Source: Aphelenchoides besseyi (taxonomy: Eukaryota; Nematoda; Chromadorea; Rhabditida; Aphelenchoididae). Taken from it: a DNA stretch of 64,000 nucleotides. The notes beneath the pieces are model-generated. The model ran no database searches. It saw nothing but the letters and a program-made list of their open reading frames with translations, and was not told where the DNA came from. Of the stretch, positions 10,757-22,372 are shown piece after piece (the stretch's first letter is position 1; each line of letters opens with the position of its first letter). The stretch is taken from assembly GCA_024699855.1 (NCBI GenBank), contig JAMPIQ010000001.1:12896001-12960000 (forward strand). Direction: 5' to 3'. The translations under genes and the position numbers were made by a program.

Positions 10757-10945
10757 AAATTGTCGTTGAAATGTGAGGATGAACATTGGAATTAAGCACT
10801 GGGTTAATTGAAATAACTTCAATTGCAACCAACAGTCTACAACCTTATTCCAAACTTTTGGTCTATTTACCATTGCTGCTTTATTAGCAGTGATTGCAAA
10901 AATGGGTTGCCATAGAGTTTTTGAGGATTTACGATTCGAATCCAC
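10700..10945 (-). other. Minus-strand open frame, probably not a gene
   Basis: An 81-residue frame overlaps the 3' end of the plus gene and covers part of the 10757-11144 spacer. No motif, and no upstream exon joins convincingly. I see no supported gene in that spacer. Confidence 0.2.
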
Positions 10946-11144
10946 TTCTTGACTAGTTGATAGACAAATACGTAGAGACCGAGATCTGTAACTGCTTGTA
11001 AACCTGTGTTCTACAAGTTATTTGTATTCTTAACGACTCAAATACGTACAGCATTAATTTGTAAGCAGAGAGAGTACTTGACCACAAATCATTCATTGAC
11101 CTTCATTCTGTGGTTTTGGATCGTCCTGACTGGTGGTCTTTGCA

Positions 11145-12523
11145 ATGTGTGAGAATGGAGAGTTTATCCCACGTCTTCTCGATTTTTGTTTCTTTATGGC
11201 CATAATGCTCAAATTGATGGGAGTCGTTGCTGCGATTTGTGTCAAAACACGTCAACTTCAACGAAACACGCCACTGAACGGTCAGTCTGCTCAGTTGCCT
11301 TCAGCTCGAGTTTTGGCCGCAAAGCAAAAATTGAAATCGCAAGAGAAAGTGGAACTGATACAAGAGGAACAATCTTCGGGACTTCCAGACGGCAAGCTCT
11401 AAATCAACAGTCCTGAATTTTAGTTTCAGGTCCAACTGAACCACCAAAACTTGTTATCCCTCCTTCATCTCTTCAGTCTGATGTTCTAAAGATGGAGAGC
11501 AAAGAAATTTTCGTCACATCGAAGGAACCAACTCGTATGCATCGCAAGAAAGTGGAAGAAGTTAAATCGAAGAATCAATCTGTCGAAGCGTCTGTTAAGA
11601 TGGAGCAAGTGATTGATGTACATTAACAAGATGGTATTTGTGTTTCAGTAAAACTCAAAGTGAACGTAGTGGACGAGTCAGTGGATCGAAGAAAGCGAAA
11701 GACGTTTCTGTTCGCTGTGAGTTCAAGTGATTGGTTGGTACTTCATTTTTCCGTTTTTAGTTGATCGAACTCAAAGTGATCGTAGTGAACGAAAGAACGC
11801 ACCAAAAGGTTGTTTCAAGGTCCCGATTTCATCCAACATTTGCAGCTGTTAAATCAAAAGTCAAAGGCATTGACAATGTACCAACATCTTCTCGTCGATC
11901 CAAAAAGCAACAGTAAGTACAGGTAAAGAAATGAACGCAAGAAGAGGTTCTAGACAAGAAGAAGATCTGTTGCAAATGCGTCGTCAGATTTTGAATCGAA
12001 TCAAGACGGCAAACGAAGAACGGTAACTGTTGACAGAAAATGTGATTGTTAATCAAATCGTTTCAGAAACAACAAGACTGAAGAAGACAAGACAGAGAAG
12101 AAGGCACGTGGATTCACTGAACATATAGAAAGGTGAGTTCTCGTTTGATACGTTCATTCTACCATCTTCTTGATTTTCAGTCGTCGTTCTCGTAGCATCA
12201 AAAAACGCAAAGAACGAATGGACAAGAAATCGGCGAAACAAGACAAATCAACTCGTCGTTCATCAAAAACTCCGTTGAGTTCTCGCACGACAACTCCATC
12301 GACGAAAGGCAAATCGAGCAGTCGTTCGGCTACGCACAAACATTCATCCAAGAACCATTCGACTCGCAGTCACTCGACTCGCACGAGCACTCGTTCCAAG
12401 ACTATCAGTACTGATCCCGAAAGCCGATCCAAGAACAAGGCTTCGCCTTCCAAAGCTAAATCGTCCGCATCGAAAACCTCAAAGATCAAGTCATCTGTTC
12501 GTTCCACTAAAAAGTACAAGTAA
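11145..12523 (+). CDS. Single-pass membrane protein with very Lys/Ser-rich tail
   Basis: Exons 11145-11391, 11430-11617, 11649-11716, 11761-11808, 11846-11912, 11954-12022, 12067-12132 and 12181-12523. One N-terminal helix (LLDFCFFMAIMLKLMGVVAAICV) precedes a disordered, highly basic region with RTQSDRSERK/KTQSERSGR repeats and a Ser-Lys-Thr tail ending KKYK. The first intron starts with GC (GCAAG) instead of GT. The junction between exons 2 and 3 does not keep frame in my reading: exon 2 runs to a stop at 11624. So this may be two isoforms or two genes. From exon 3 on, all junctions are in phase. Confidence 0.5.
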
Positions 12524-12673
12524 TTTGTTCGACGATACAATAAACAAATTTCTCCGAGTTTAGTCTCCAACAGAATGACTAAAAATAGACGTTGAGTTAT
12601 GCAAATAAACATACAGGTTGTTTTTCAAGACTTCGATCTTTTCAGTTTTCATTTTATTTCCACTTCGACGGTC

Positions 12674-13722
12674 ATGGTCAAAAAGGTGCCTCTCAAATTG
12701 CGTTACAAAGTGAGTTCTTTGCCGTTCTTTGACCGTCTTCTTACAGCAAACCGCATACCAAACTCGACAGCGACAGTTAACTCGAGCCACAAGTCGACGA
12801 AAATCGTGTGCAATTCTATTGACAGTGAATGTAACTTCTGAGGGAAACGATTAAATTAATTCTGGAGTTTCAGGTGTTTCTCATGTTTTTGCTATTTTTC
12901 AGCCTTCACACAATGTTCAATTACAAAATCTTTGCGAAGGTAAGTGACGATTGTTTCCGTGCAATTTGATGAGCGTTTAGCTCGTGGTTGAACGGGATAT
13001 CATCGATCAAAAGGCACTGAAAGAGCATGCAGGTCACATCAATTTTCATGCGTATCCGTTTAGAACACTTGAATGGAACAAAACAGTAACAAAAGAACTA
13101 GCAAATTAACCTGTGAATTCGTTCCAGAACTGCGCAGATCACTGTGGAGAGAACGCAAAAATCACTCAGTTGCGTTTGGTGGATCCAAACGAAGACGCGT
13201 GGCTTTATGCATTGAGCAACGATGATACGTATTACATCAACAAATTGGAGATGGTGAGATTACAACTAACTGGTTTTTTATGAATTCGGTTTAGGTTGAG
13301 TGCCACCAAATAGATTTTCCTAAATGCGATTACGCGCCAAATCTTGAACAATGCGTTGGCTTAACAACTAAGAAGTTTCCAAGAGACTATCCAGAATCTA
13401 ACGAAACAGTAATCTACGTGAATGCATTCATTTTGGGTGAAACTTAACCGAAGTTTAGGCTCCGCTGGTTTCGAAGAGGTATTTGAAAAGTTTTACAGGT
13501 CGAGAGATGCATTCCAATCAACTGATTGCACGTTGTCCAATTTGTATCCATTCCAGCGGTGCTTTCCAGTGAGTACTGTTGTTCAACGGCTCTTTATTTT
13601 CTTCATTTAGTGTTGTGAATGGCATGAGAATTGGGGAGAATGACTATCACTTAGTTATAACCCTCGCACAAGGATGGCCTGCACAATATCGTTTTTGTTC
13701 AAACTTAGTTCTCGATATATAA
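12674..13722 (+). CDS. Type II membrane protein with Cys-rich extracellular domain
   Basis: Eight exons (12674-12709, 12747-12830, 12874-12939, 12981-13085, 13128-13253, 13295-13408, 13459-13568, 13611-13722) join in phase, about 250 residues. A basic cytosolic N-terminus (RQRQLTRATSRRK) precedes one helix (CAILLTVNVFLMFLLFFSL). The extracellular domain has an N-glycosylation-type site at EWNKT, then NCADHCGE, VECHQIDFPKC, LEQCVGL and RCPICIHS, and a late Cys in RFCSNLV. The spacing faintly recalls cystine-knot factors, but I cannot assign it. An AATAAA follows at about 13733. Confidence 0.6.
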
Positions 13723-13895
13723 CAATTGTGTCAATAAACTTAATCTCATTGATCATATTTTTGTCGTGTATCCTTTGGTTTTTATAAAGTAATTGTCGAG
13801 TGTGGGTTGATAGACTAGAAGCCGTTTAAGTGCTGTAGAAACAGCTGCGACCTCTGTGTTTATCTAAACGAAGATATAAGTTTGAATGTAACGTG

Positions 13896-15406
13896 ATGTT
13901 TAGAGGAAAAATAAAAATGCTGTGGATTTTCTCGTTTTTGTTCGTTAATTCTGTGTATTCGACCTCGGTCACTTTGCCAATCTTCAGAGTTACGACCACT
14001 TGTCGAACCTACAGACTTCTCACGCCCTCTGGAGCTTCGAAGTTCAAAGACGGATGGATAGACGAGATCTACCAAGTCGGAATGGGAGTTGGAAGTCCGA
14101 GTTAGTTTGTTGACTACACACACTTACAGTTGTCGTTGAAGCACAGCATTTAAATCTGACTCTCGATTACGGTTGGGGTCCGACATTCTTTTTTGGAGAT
14201 GGACGTCGACCGTGTGCAACTCCCAAACGTTTAAAACACAAGAACTGTGTTTCTCGACCGGCTCCTCGTGGTTATTTTCATTCATCGTAAGCTAGAAATA
14301 AGCAATGAGTGATTGAAGGTTGTTTTTAGACGCTCGAACACTTTCTTTAGCACCCAACTGAACTACGGGTTCACGTTGGAATCTCCGTTTGTTGTTTGTT
14401 TGATGAAACGAAAATATAGACTCTAATTTGTGTGTTTGCAGAGTGATTGTGGAAAGTACCCGATAGCTGGAGAGCTTGTTGAAGACCGGGTTAAGGTAAG
14501 TGAAGAAGAGAAGTAGAAAGCAAAGAAACTTAAAGATCGGTAGTCATGCGGTTTCTTCGGTTCCGTTTGTTTTGACTCCACGCAAAGATGTCGAAAACAT
14601 TTTGCATCACAAATGGCCAGCAGACGGCATTCTTGGTCTTGCTTATTGGAATGGTTTCTTCGGTGATACCACTTACTCGTTTATATTGAAGTTGTTGGAT
14701 CGTTTGTCAAAGAAGAGAGTTAGTGTTTATATGAACAAGTACGCGCCCAAATCAAATGAACTGATCAGTTGATTTGTGTAGCAAAAGCGGACATTTGGGT
14801 TCAACTCATAACGGTGGAGCGATAACATTTGGAGAGAAAGATCATCACAATTGCAAAAGTGATTGGAAATATGTTACTGCAAGTTGGACTTACGGTTGGA
14901 GTGTTGTGATTGATTCGTGAGTTAATGTCCTCGGATTATGTTGATTGAGTGTTTTAGATTCAATTTTGGTAGTTCAGTCAATTCGGGTCGAGGAGTTGGA
15001 GTCTTAGCATCTCCGACCTCGATCATCTACGCGCCGAAATCAATTTACAATTCGATCTTGAAGCGTGTTGGTGCGGTGTACGATGCGCACGTGGATTTCC
15101 ATTTCATTGATTGCAACTCTCGTTCCAACTTGCCAAACATGATTTTTCATATTCAAGGATTCAAGTACCACGTTTCTCCATATCACTACGCAAGATACGT
15201 GAGTTTATTTTAAGAATGGTTTTTTACTCGAGTTTCAGTTGGGACTAAATGGTCCGAGTGGAAAGAAATGCGCGTTGATGATTGGAATAAGCTCTCGAGA
15301 TGACACGTGGTTTCTGGGTACCACTTTCAATCGTCCGTATTGTATTCTGTTCGACTTCACGACCAACAACATGAAAATGGCGTTTGCAGCTCCACGCAAA
15401 GGTTAA
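13896..15406 (+). CDS. Pepsin-family aspartic protease homologue lacking both catalytic motifs
   Basis: Nine exons keep frame to TAA at 15404-15406. A signal peptide (LWIFSFLFVNSVYS) precedes a beta-strand-like start (DEIYQVGMGVGSP) typical of pepsin-like enzymes. The first active-site loop reads LDYGWGPTFFFGD, so the DTG/DSG triad is DYG. The family hallmark DGILGLAYW is present, as is GGAITFGEKD. At the second active site, where pepsins have DTGT, the sequence is VLASPTSIIYAP. Without either catalytic Asp dyad it should be inactive and may bind peptides or act as a secreted decoy. Start could be 13896 or 13917. Confidence 0.75.
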
Positions 15407-15678
15407 GCTTTTGAGACTCGTGAATCCACCAGAAACCCAAATTTTGGAATAAAAGAGCATTGTGTATCGTTTTAAAATGGTTGTTTTAACGATCAATTCG
15501 TGAACTGCATTTTATCGATCTTCATAAACTCGAAAAGCCAAAAGAAATAAATATGTGGTTTGTATTTTTTCACATCAGGTCATTCAATTGGTTAGATCTC
15601 AAAAATTTGTTCACTGCTCAGACAACCGGTTATGACAAGAGATTTGTCCTTGACAAAACGAATCTCTTCAGATGTCAA

Positions 15679-16041
15679 TTACGTAACAGACTCCACAATC
15701 TTTTCGGCTTTCAGTCCAGAAGCCCCACTATTACATGGAATACTAGAAAACGCTAATTCTTGCGAACGCCAAGTAATCAACGTAACCAAAGCGACTTTGA
15801 TAGCTTCATAAACAAGAAAAACACTAATCATTTTGTTGGCATCACTCTCGTTGCAATTTTGTTCGAAGTCAAGCACCAAGAATTGAGAATAATCGACTCA
15901 CTTCTAAAGACCATTGATTAGTTTACTTCTAAAATTTTAGTCCTCCACAACCCTCAAAAACAAACCTTATAGTCTCACCAACAATTGCAACATGCTCATG
16001 AAGTCGATGAGCATTGAACTTTGATTTCGTGCTCATTGTTT
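15679..16041 (-). CDS. Possible small single-helix protein
   Basis: Two minus exons, from about ATG 16036 (MSTKSKFNAHRLHEHVAIVG) and ending TAA at 15679, could join through an intron around 15940-15890. The second exon carries one hydrophobic stretch (MISVFLVYEAIKVALVTLIT). The splice was chosen only because it keeps the frame. No homology recognised. The surrounding 15407-15678 is unassigned. Confidence 0.3.
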
Positions 16042-16189
16042 GTTTGTTATTCGGAAAATGTTCGACACAAAGATCGTCAATCTTCGAAATCTGAGCATTC
16101 GAATCGTCAGAGACACACCCACGAGTCGATAAACCCAAAAATTGAAAGACAAGTTTATTAGTGAGTAGATATATGTGGTTATTAGGTGA

Positions 16190-16639
16190 CTAGGAACAGC
16201 AAATAAAATTGGATTGTCCAGAGAGTTTTTCGAAGTTTGTTGCGCTTTCCGTGCATTTGAACGGTGAAGGGCATTGCTCAACATCGTCTGGACCAGAACA
16301 AACGATTCCACTTGACGATCCCAATGGCGGAAGATTCTTGCCCGGTGGACATGCTAAACTTCTGTTATGAGCTCTGAGACAAGTGACTACCTGGAAGAAT
16401 AGCTCCGGCTTTTGGTCCACAGCAGATTCGGGAGTTTGTGTTCAAACTGAAAATACAACTCGATCCGGCTCGACAATCAGCATCCGACGTACAAGTGCCG
16501 GTTGAGCTTCGTTCATTCCAAGCATGATAACAGTCGTTTTCTTAATTAAATCAAAATTTAAAGAGCGCACAGAGGACTTACGAGCAGCAACGAAAACGAT
16601 CAAGATCAAGAGCTCAAAAACAGTCAACAGGAAGCTCAT
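16190..16639 (-). CDS. Secreted Lustrin-type Cys-rich protein
   Basis: Exons 16639-16582, 16540-16391 and 16353-16190 join in phase (123 residues). A strong signal peptide (MSFLLTVFELLILIVFVAA) is followed by two Cys modules. The first contains CTSDADCRAGSSC and ends ICCG. The second reads ACPPGKNLPPL, QCPSPFKC and ends FICCS. The order C-P-x-G ... C ... C-P-x-x-x-x-C ... C-C is the pattern of the Lustrin cysteine-rich repeat found in many nematode secreted and cuticle proteins. A TATA-like element lies about 40 bases upstream (TTTTTATATCC on the plus strand, 16678-16688). Confidence 0.65.
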
Positions 16640-16649
16640 GGCGAAGCGA

Positions 16650-17240
16650 ATGTTGTATCGGAGTCTCGAACCCGTCGCTTTTTATATCCGACAACCATTT
16701 CAATTGTTCCAATTTTGTCACACCCACCAAGATATCGACGTGTACACAGGATTGTTTGTTTGCTCGGAATTCGAAATGTAAATGAAATTCGGTTTGAACA
16801 GTCGGCTTCAGGTATTGTTCTCAGATGGGAATTCTGATCACATACACGTGCACAGTCTACTGGAAATGCTTACTGCTCAGTAATCTCATTCATTTCAATT
16901 TTGCATGATCAAAGGTTCATTGATATGATGCAAATTTTTTGTGGAGTATAAAAAACGAGAACTATTGCAAAGGCTGATTGTTGTGTTTTGAGCCAATCGT
17001 AAATTGCCCTTAACCCTCCATCGACTCTCTTAACAATTGTTCTCCGTCTCATTGTCTTTTTCGCTCAGTTGTTATTTGGAGCTCAGTCAGCAGTCGCCCG
17101 AACGGTCGACCATCCGTTTTTTTGCTCCTTGTTTGTTCCGCTTTCCGCGTTCTTATTTTAATTGTTATCCTTTTACCCGATAAATATTTTCCATTTATTC
17201 TGTTCCTAAAGGCGCGAAGCTCCAGCCACAACACTGATAA
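16650..17240. promoter_or_regulatory. Upstream region with TATA-like box on the plus strand
   Basis: No gene recognised. A plus-strand TATA-like sequence (GAGTATAAAAAACGAG) is at about 16946, but no convincing downstream start codon serves it before the duplicated kinase-like locus. Confidence 0.3.
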
Positions 17241-18263
17241 AAATCCAAAAAGGCATTACAATAAGTACAAAGTTCCGGGAGATCTTCCGGATATGGTGAG
17301 TAATAGTTTCGTTTATTGACTTAGCGTTTTTAGCCGTCCAACAAGCAGACGAGGGATTGTCGATTGAGCAAACGAGTTAATGGAGCGCCTCAATTGGAAA
17401 AGACATCTTCGTGGAAAGTTCATTGTCTTCGTATCGGAAAGAAATTCTATTCTTTGAGACTTCTTAACGAATTGAATAGGTGCGCCAAACCCAGGAAAGA
17501 CGACCCAATGTGAGAAGATTGCTGGGAAGTACAATCTGGATTATTTGGCTCCCGGTAAAATGCTTTCGGAGGCCGTCCAGTCAAAACGGCTATCTGGACA
17601 GTTCGCTCAAGCAAGAGGCAAGATACCCGCGATCAGTTTGACATTTTGTTTTGTTTATGTTTGTATTTAAGCGGAAGTTATCAAAAGGAAGATGCTTGCG
17701 ATTTCCAGCGGAATTACGGATGTTCACGCCTCCGTGGCCGATCACGTAAAAGAAGCTGCTTATCGGCTCGGCGGCAGTTTTTTGGTCGAATGCAAAAAAC
17801 TTTCCCACACCGATTGAATTCAACCTCACTGTCGTAGAGGCCGGACCAGTAAGTTCGGGCCTTGAGGCGATCATTCGGACTTAATCGAAGATCACGATTT
17901 TATTAAAAAGACACTGGTGATTTGTATTTCGTCTGCTACTTGAAACCCAAAGATGAATCCAAACTTGAGACAACACTTGGTCCAAATGAGACTGCTGCAG
18001 CTCAGTGGCTCACACGGTAACGAAAACTGAACCACTAATTTTCGCTAATCGTTAGTTACAGTGAACAAATTCGAGAGCGTCTACGTGGCGCAATTCACGA
18101 GTTCCATCGCACGATTCTTGAGCGATTGGATGCACTGAAGACAATTGGTCGTCGTGGTCGCTATTTGACTTCGTTTGATCCGAAGCGAACGGGATGGAAG
18201 CCGTGGGGTTTGTGTCAGTACGACCGGAATTCGCATCTCTGTTTGATTAGTCTTGCCAAATAA
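17241..18263 (+). pseudogene. Adenylate-kinase-like gene, copy 1, without start codon
   Basis: The arm encodes a P-loop APNPGKTTQCEKIAGKYNLD and the following NMP-binding-like APGKMLSEAVQSK, the start of an adenylate-kinase fold. Further exons carry EVIKRKMLA, FNLTVVEAGP (like the central strand of these kinases) and a helical C-terminal part (RERLRGAIHEFHRTILERLD) ending in TAA at 18261-18263. The initiator ATG of the other copy is missing here. The middle exons do not join in one frame in my reading. The segment DLYFVCYLKPK also resembles a Nudix strand, an alternative I cannot exclude. Confidence 0.5.
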
Positions 18264-18483
18264 TCCGATTAATTACTTAATTGACTTCTCCCAATAACTG
18301 TTAATATTACTACTTCTTTAAAAGCCACGAACCGTGCATTCGCATCAGTTGCAAAGTTAAACCGAAAGCTTGAATGTTCCAAGAACTTTGTCGCGTAATG
18401 GACGATTATCTTCGTTGTTTCCAACAGTTTGTCGTCGAAAAATGTGATCGAGATGCATGGCGTTCGGCTTCACAAGTGGGTAT
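17241..18483 (+). repeat. Inverted duplication, arm 1 (matches 32035-33285)
   Basis: About 1.24 kb is near-identical, in inverted orientation, to 32035-33285. Homology begins at about 17241 (ATCCAAAAAG) and stops at about 18483 (CACAAGTGGGT). Differences seen by eye are few: a GT donor here is GC in arm 2, and one GCATGG/GCATGA change. The arms are separated by about 13.5 kb. The low divergence means the duplication is recent or kept alike by gene conversion. Confidence 0.85.
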
Positions 18484-18622
18484 CTTATACCAACATGAAG
18501 CCGTTCGACTTGTTGATTGGCTTCTGAATGTTGTAAATCGCAACTTCCGATGCAGTTTTGCCTACGAAACAAACCGCATGAGATCACTTTGTGTTAGTTG
18601 TGCTGCAAACTGTTGGCTTTAG
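18374..18622 (+). CDS. Open frame with nematode DUF19/CPG4-like Cys pattern
   Basis: An 82-residue frame contains LCRVMDDYLRCFQQFVVEKC then DRDAW, resembling the spaced Cys and Trp of nematode DUF19/chondroitin-proteoglycan-4-type domains. It runs through the repeat boundary at 18483; in arm 2 the frame is cut there. No signal peptide is visible, so it may be an internal exon or a remnant. Confidence 0.3.
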   Translation: MFQELCRVMDDYLRCFQQFVVEKCDRDAWRSASQVGILYQHEAVRLVDWLLNVVNRNFRCSFAYETNRMRSLCVSCAANCWL

Positions 18623-18816
18623 GGTCACATAATTGGAAACCATTTCATTTTACATCTCAAGATACAAATAACTACTTGGAAGTGATTAGAAGCACATTTG
18701 CATAATGTAATATAATGTCAAATGTTCTTCAGTAACTTTTGGTATTTTGTCCACAAACGCATCCAGAAAATCCTGTGGTCAATATCCGCACCGGTCAGTT
18801 GGTTATTTTAACCAAA

Positions 18817-20235
18817 ATGTCTAAACCACAACTAAATACCTACTCAAAAGCAATTTTGCTTATGCATCGTAACGGCTTTGTTTGTGATTCTTTACAAGAT
18901 GATACAATGTCAGGTTTCGAGTTTTTCAAATACTTGGTTAGTTTTTCTACAACGTGTGTTTCTAACCAATAGTCCTCAGTTGATATCACGACAGTTCCTT
19001 CGTGCATCTCAATTGTATCGAGTCTACCAATTTGCAATCATCCGTTACTGTAGCTACCACAAAAAATTCTATGTGTCAATAACAAACGGAAAATTTGTCG
19101 AGCCTTGGACAACACACTTCGAGTTAACGTTAGAAAAGATTTGAACTTGGAATCGCTTCCTTGATGTGCAGTACTTGGAGTTGGACAGCTACAAATACGA
19201 ATACGCGGACGAGTTCTCGGCGGTTAGCAGAATCTTTACAGGTTCTTTTTTGCCGTTGTATTTTACGTCTATTTCTTTTTAGGACAAATTGTACTGAATC
19301 TTTTAGGATGCGGGAATTACGCTCAAAAACACAGTGGTATAATCAGGCAAATACAAAAGCAGTTATATTATCTCCGCTGTGATGCAAAATCATTGATTGC
19401 TTCATCGGAAGCGCCTCAACTCTATTTAATCGAATGTTTTTTACATATCGAAAACCTTTGTAAGTCTTCCTGACATTTAAAATCACATTTCGCTCAGATC
19501 AATTCAAGCAACTGATGGCCAAACATCGAATTAAAAAAATGAAGGCTACAAATGTTATAGATTTTAACTGTAAGGTTCCTGGCACAAAAATATTACTTAA
19601 AGAATTTTAGGGAATATCGACGACAACTTCTTTGACGATTTTCCTACATGTCATTCTGTCGAAATACTGGAATTTACGTTGATAGAGTTGGACGAAGGTC
19701 ATGATTTCATAGCGACAATTACTAAACTGATGCCGTTTTTTCCTAATTTGAGAGAATTTGTGTGTGCTTTTGAAGCTACGCATTATACACTTGAACAAGT
19801 AGATCGCCTTTTTAAGAACAACTATAAAGTCAATGACGTTTTAGATCGGTTCACAAAAGCTGATTGTTTGGGTACAAAAAGAATGCAAGAAGATTGAGAA
19901 GCTGCAAAAGGCGTGTCCTAAAAAATGTCTTGTCTATGTGTTCAGAATACGTAAACCGAAGTCAAGAAAAGTAAAATTGTTTGTGAGGTCTAATTTAAAC
20001 TCATTTTTAGGGCGTAGAGCAATTAGATGAGATACTGAAGACAAAGTTCAATTTGCTGTATGATGCTAAGGAATTCACTTCAGAACCCAGCAATGATTGG
20101 CGGTTTAAACCACATTATGTTGTGGATTTTCGATGGATCCTTGCAAACCATAATGGCTGTTTACAATTCAAAGGTGCCATAGATCCACTTACATGGAATG
20201 ATGATGAATTATTGACTGAAGATAACGACAATTAG
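18817..20235 (+). CDS. Nematode F-box-associated/LRR-like protein (uncertain model)
   Basis: Several exons join in phase: the frames containing YLELDSYKYEYADEF, GQIVLNLLGCGNY, YLIECFLHIENLDQF, CHSVEILEFTLIELDE, KLMPFFPNLREFVCAFEA and VEQLDEILKTKF, ending TAG at 20233-20235. Repeated Leu-x-x-Leu elements resemble the C-terminal part of the very large nematode F-box (FBA/FTH) families. No clear F-box motif is seen in the first exon (MSKPQLNTYSKAILLMHRNG). Two junctions, near 19145 and 19830-19890, need assumed introns, so it could be decayed. Confidence 0.4.
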
Positions 20236-20751
20236 TGTGTTTGATCTTGTACTCGTTAAGCATCAACAGTCGTCTAGTGTCCAAATAGCAAACTATTTTA
20301 ATGAAACAATTGTGATAGATTGAATACGAATCACTTCTTACTCTAGTAGGAAAGATGGTTGTTTTTGTGGTTGAACTTCATATTGAATGTATAAATGATA
20401 CTTAGATGATTGAAGTGCAAATGTCTCGACTGAAAAGTAATTCAACAAGATATGAAGCTATTGATTCATTTCAACCACCGATTCTTTCGGAGACGATGTT
20501 CTTTTGATTTTGTTAAGATTTCCAGACGCTCCATCGTCTTCATCAAAACAGCGAAGAACACAAAGGGAATATAAACTCTTAATTGAATTTTAACACGTTG
20601 ATCTCAAGAATCTAAAAGACAAATAAACCAGAAGTCCAATTATCTGCGTTTGAAGAACAATGCAGATGACGTACTAATTTGGACTTCGATGTCTGAATTG
20701 AAAGCAATTTGATTGTTAAATTAGTGTTTTTGTTAGTAGAGTAGTTTGGTG

Positions 20752-21268
20752 ATGGTTGTCGAAGAACACAATCAGTTTTCGACCACTTTGAAAGTGACCA
20801 AAACACCTCATCACCAAGTCTTTCACGTTACATACGTGGAAGATGATTTCGATTCGGTTGTTGACATAAAAGTGAGTTTAAAGATTGAGATTTAGAGCCT
20901 TTGATTTCAACGGCAATGTACTAAAGCGAAGAGAACTTATTCACATCTAACTGTTTGCCTATTCGATTAGCCATTTTTACAACGATCTTTGCGCAAGTCT
21001 GGAGTTCAACTACTTGGTTTTCAACATGGATTATTGATGTTAATTGGCCAAGTAAACGACATGAAAAGAAATCAGATCTTCAATTTAGCTAACCGCTGCA
21101 CTTTGTACTCCGATCGTTCGATTGTTGAGTGATGCTTGCATTTTGCCTCATTGTTTGATGAAGTTAGGAAGACGAAAGTCGTGGTACCGCTTATTCTTAT
21201 CTCACTTCATTACGGAGATATTGGTCGTTTTATTTGACCAACATTCGTTCCGGGTTATGGTCCGCTAA
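20752..21268 (+). pseudogene. Multi-pass membrane protein gene truncated by a foldback element
   Basis: Exons 20752-20871, 20971-21051 and 21089-21268 join in phase. A soluble N-terminus (MVVEEHNQFSTTLKVTKTPH) is followed by LRKSGVQLLGFQHGLLMLIG and a second hydrophobic stretch, as in the four-helix genes nearby. The frame then runs into the repeat at 21204 and stops inside it (CGC TAA, 21268). No exons for later helices were found beyond the element, so this looks like a paralogue broken by the insertion. Confidence 0.45.
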
Positions 21269-21845
21269 TCTCCACTCGGAAGTGTGAGCTGCAATAGTCG
21301 AGTGAGCAAGTGATGGGCTTGCGAACTCTTTTGGAGGTTGCGAGTTCAATTCCTTCGATCGTCACTTTCAAGTGCTGCGTTCTACCAAAACGACTCCAAA
21401 AAGTGAGAAAAAAGTCGGCTGGATCCCTCGTAGTCCCCCACTACTCACTCTTTTCCTTTTTGCTTTGTAGATACGAGACAGCAACTTGCATTCGACAGCA
21501 GAGAGAATTGAACTCGCACCTCCAAAAGAGTTCGCAAGCCCATCACTTGCTCACTCGACTATTGCAGCTCACACTTCCGAGGGGAGATTAGCGGACCATA
21601 ACCCAGAATGGGTGTTGGACGAATAAAACGGCCAATATCTCCGTAATGAAGCGCGATAAAAGGAAACGGACTTCACCACGATAATCAACATAATCGATAC
21701 TACGATTTTAGCAATTCTAGTGTTTTGGGACAGTTCTGTGATTGGGCAAAAGAGACTATTATATTCGGAATCAGCGTAAAATTCCGCGTCGATTAAGCTA
21801 TAATTCAGCCAAAAGTAGCGCGAACATCTCAGGACCTTTCCTTGT
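21204..21845. mobile_element. Foldback (long inverted repeat) element, copy 1, left arm truncated
   Basis: Sequence strongly matches 60473-61299. The right arm (about 21510-21845) is complete, while the left arm starts late, at CTTCATTACGGAG. The two arms are reverse complements (for example GCTTGCGAACTCTTTTGGAG against CTCCAAAAGAGTTCGCAAGC) around a spacer of about 150 bases. No transposase is encoded. A B-box-like GAGTTCAATTCC occurs in the arms. Confidence 0.8.
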
Positions 21846-22372
21846 TAGATTGATATAAACGGATTGCGAAAACAAACATTAACAGAAATATACCCGATAG
21901 TCTTAAACTTTTTAAATGGTAAAACTAAACATGTGGAATACACTCACCAAAATAACGTTTGTGGAAACCCTAAACATACGTTTGAAGTTATCTGTTTCGC
22001 ATTACTTCTTCTCTTGTAAAGTCTTATTTTCGGTCGGAACTAACGCAAACAGGAAAACCATTAAGTTCAACTTTTAACAAGATCTACTGTTTTCGTTTTA
22101 CACACAAATAACCTCATTATGACAAACCAATTTCAGAAATTACTGATTAAAAGCTTCTTTGGACGATATGCATTCATAAGGTAATTAGAAGAACTTGTGT
22201 TTGGATTACAAAAGATACGTTATTTTAATGACGTTTTTGAAGCCACTCCTAAACTTCGATGACTAATAGACCGCATTTTCGAAGACATCACTCGTATTGA
22301 TAAAGAAGATCGAACGAACAGGTTGTTCGCATAAACGATATACGTTGAAAATTTCTTTTTTATAAATGAGAG
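21846..22372. other. Intergenic
   Basis: A/T-rich, no supported gene; it precedes the four-helix cluster. Confidence 0.5.

Noticed and set aside
12981..13722. Spaetzle/neurotrophin-like cystine knot
   Set aside because: The Cys spacing matches only loosely, and the end of the protein lacks the typical terminal CC-x-C.
17646..17837. Open frames on both strands of the inverted repeat (for example MFCLCLYLSGSYQKED)
   Set aside because: They are shadow frames of the kinase-like exons and an intron; the P-loop lies in another frame.
18036..18263. Nudix hydrolase fragment
   Set aside because: DLYFVCYLKPK resembles a Nudix strand, but no Nudix box (GX5EX7REUXEEXGU) is present, and the rest fits an adenylate-kinase C-terminus better.
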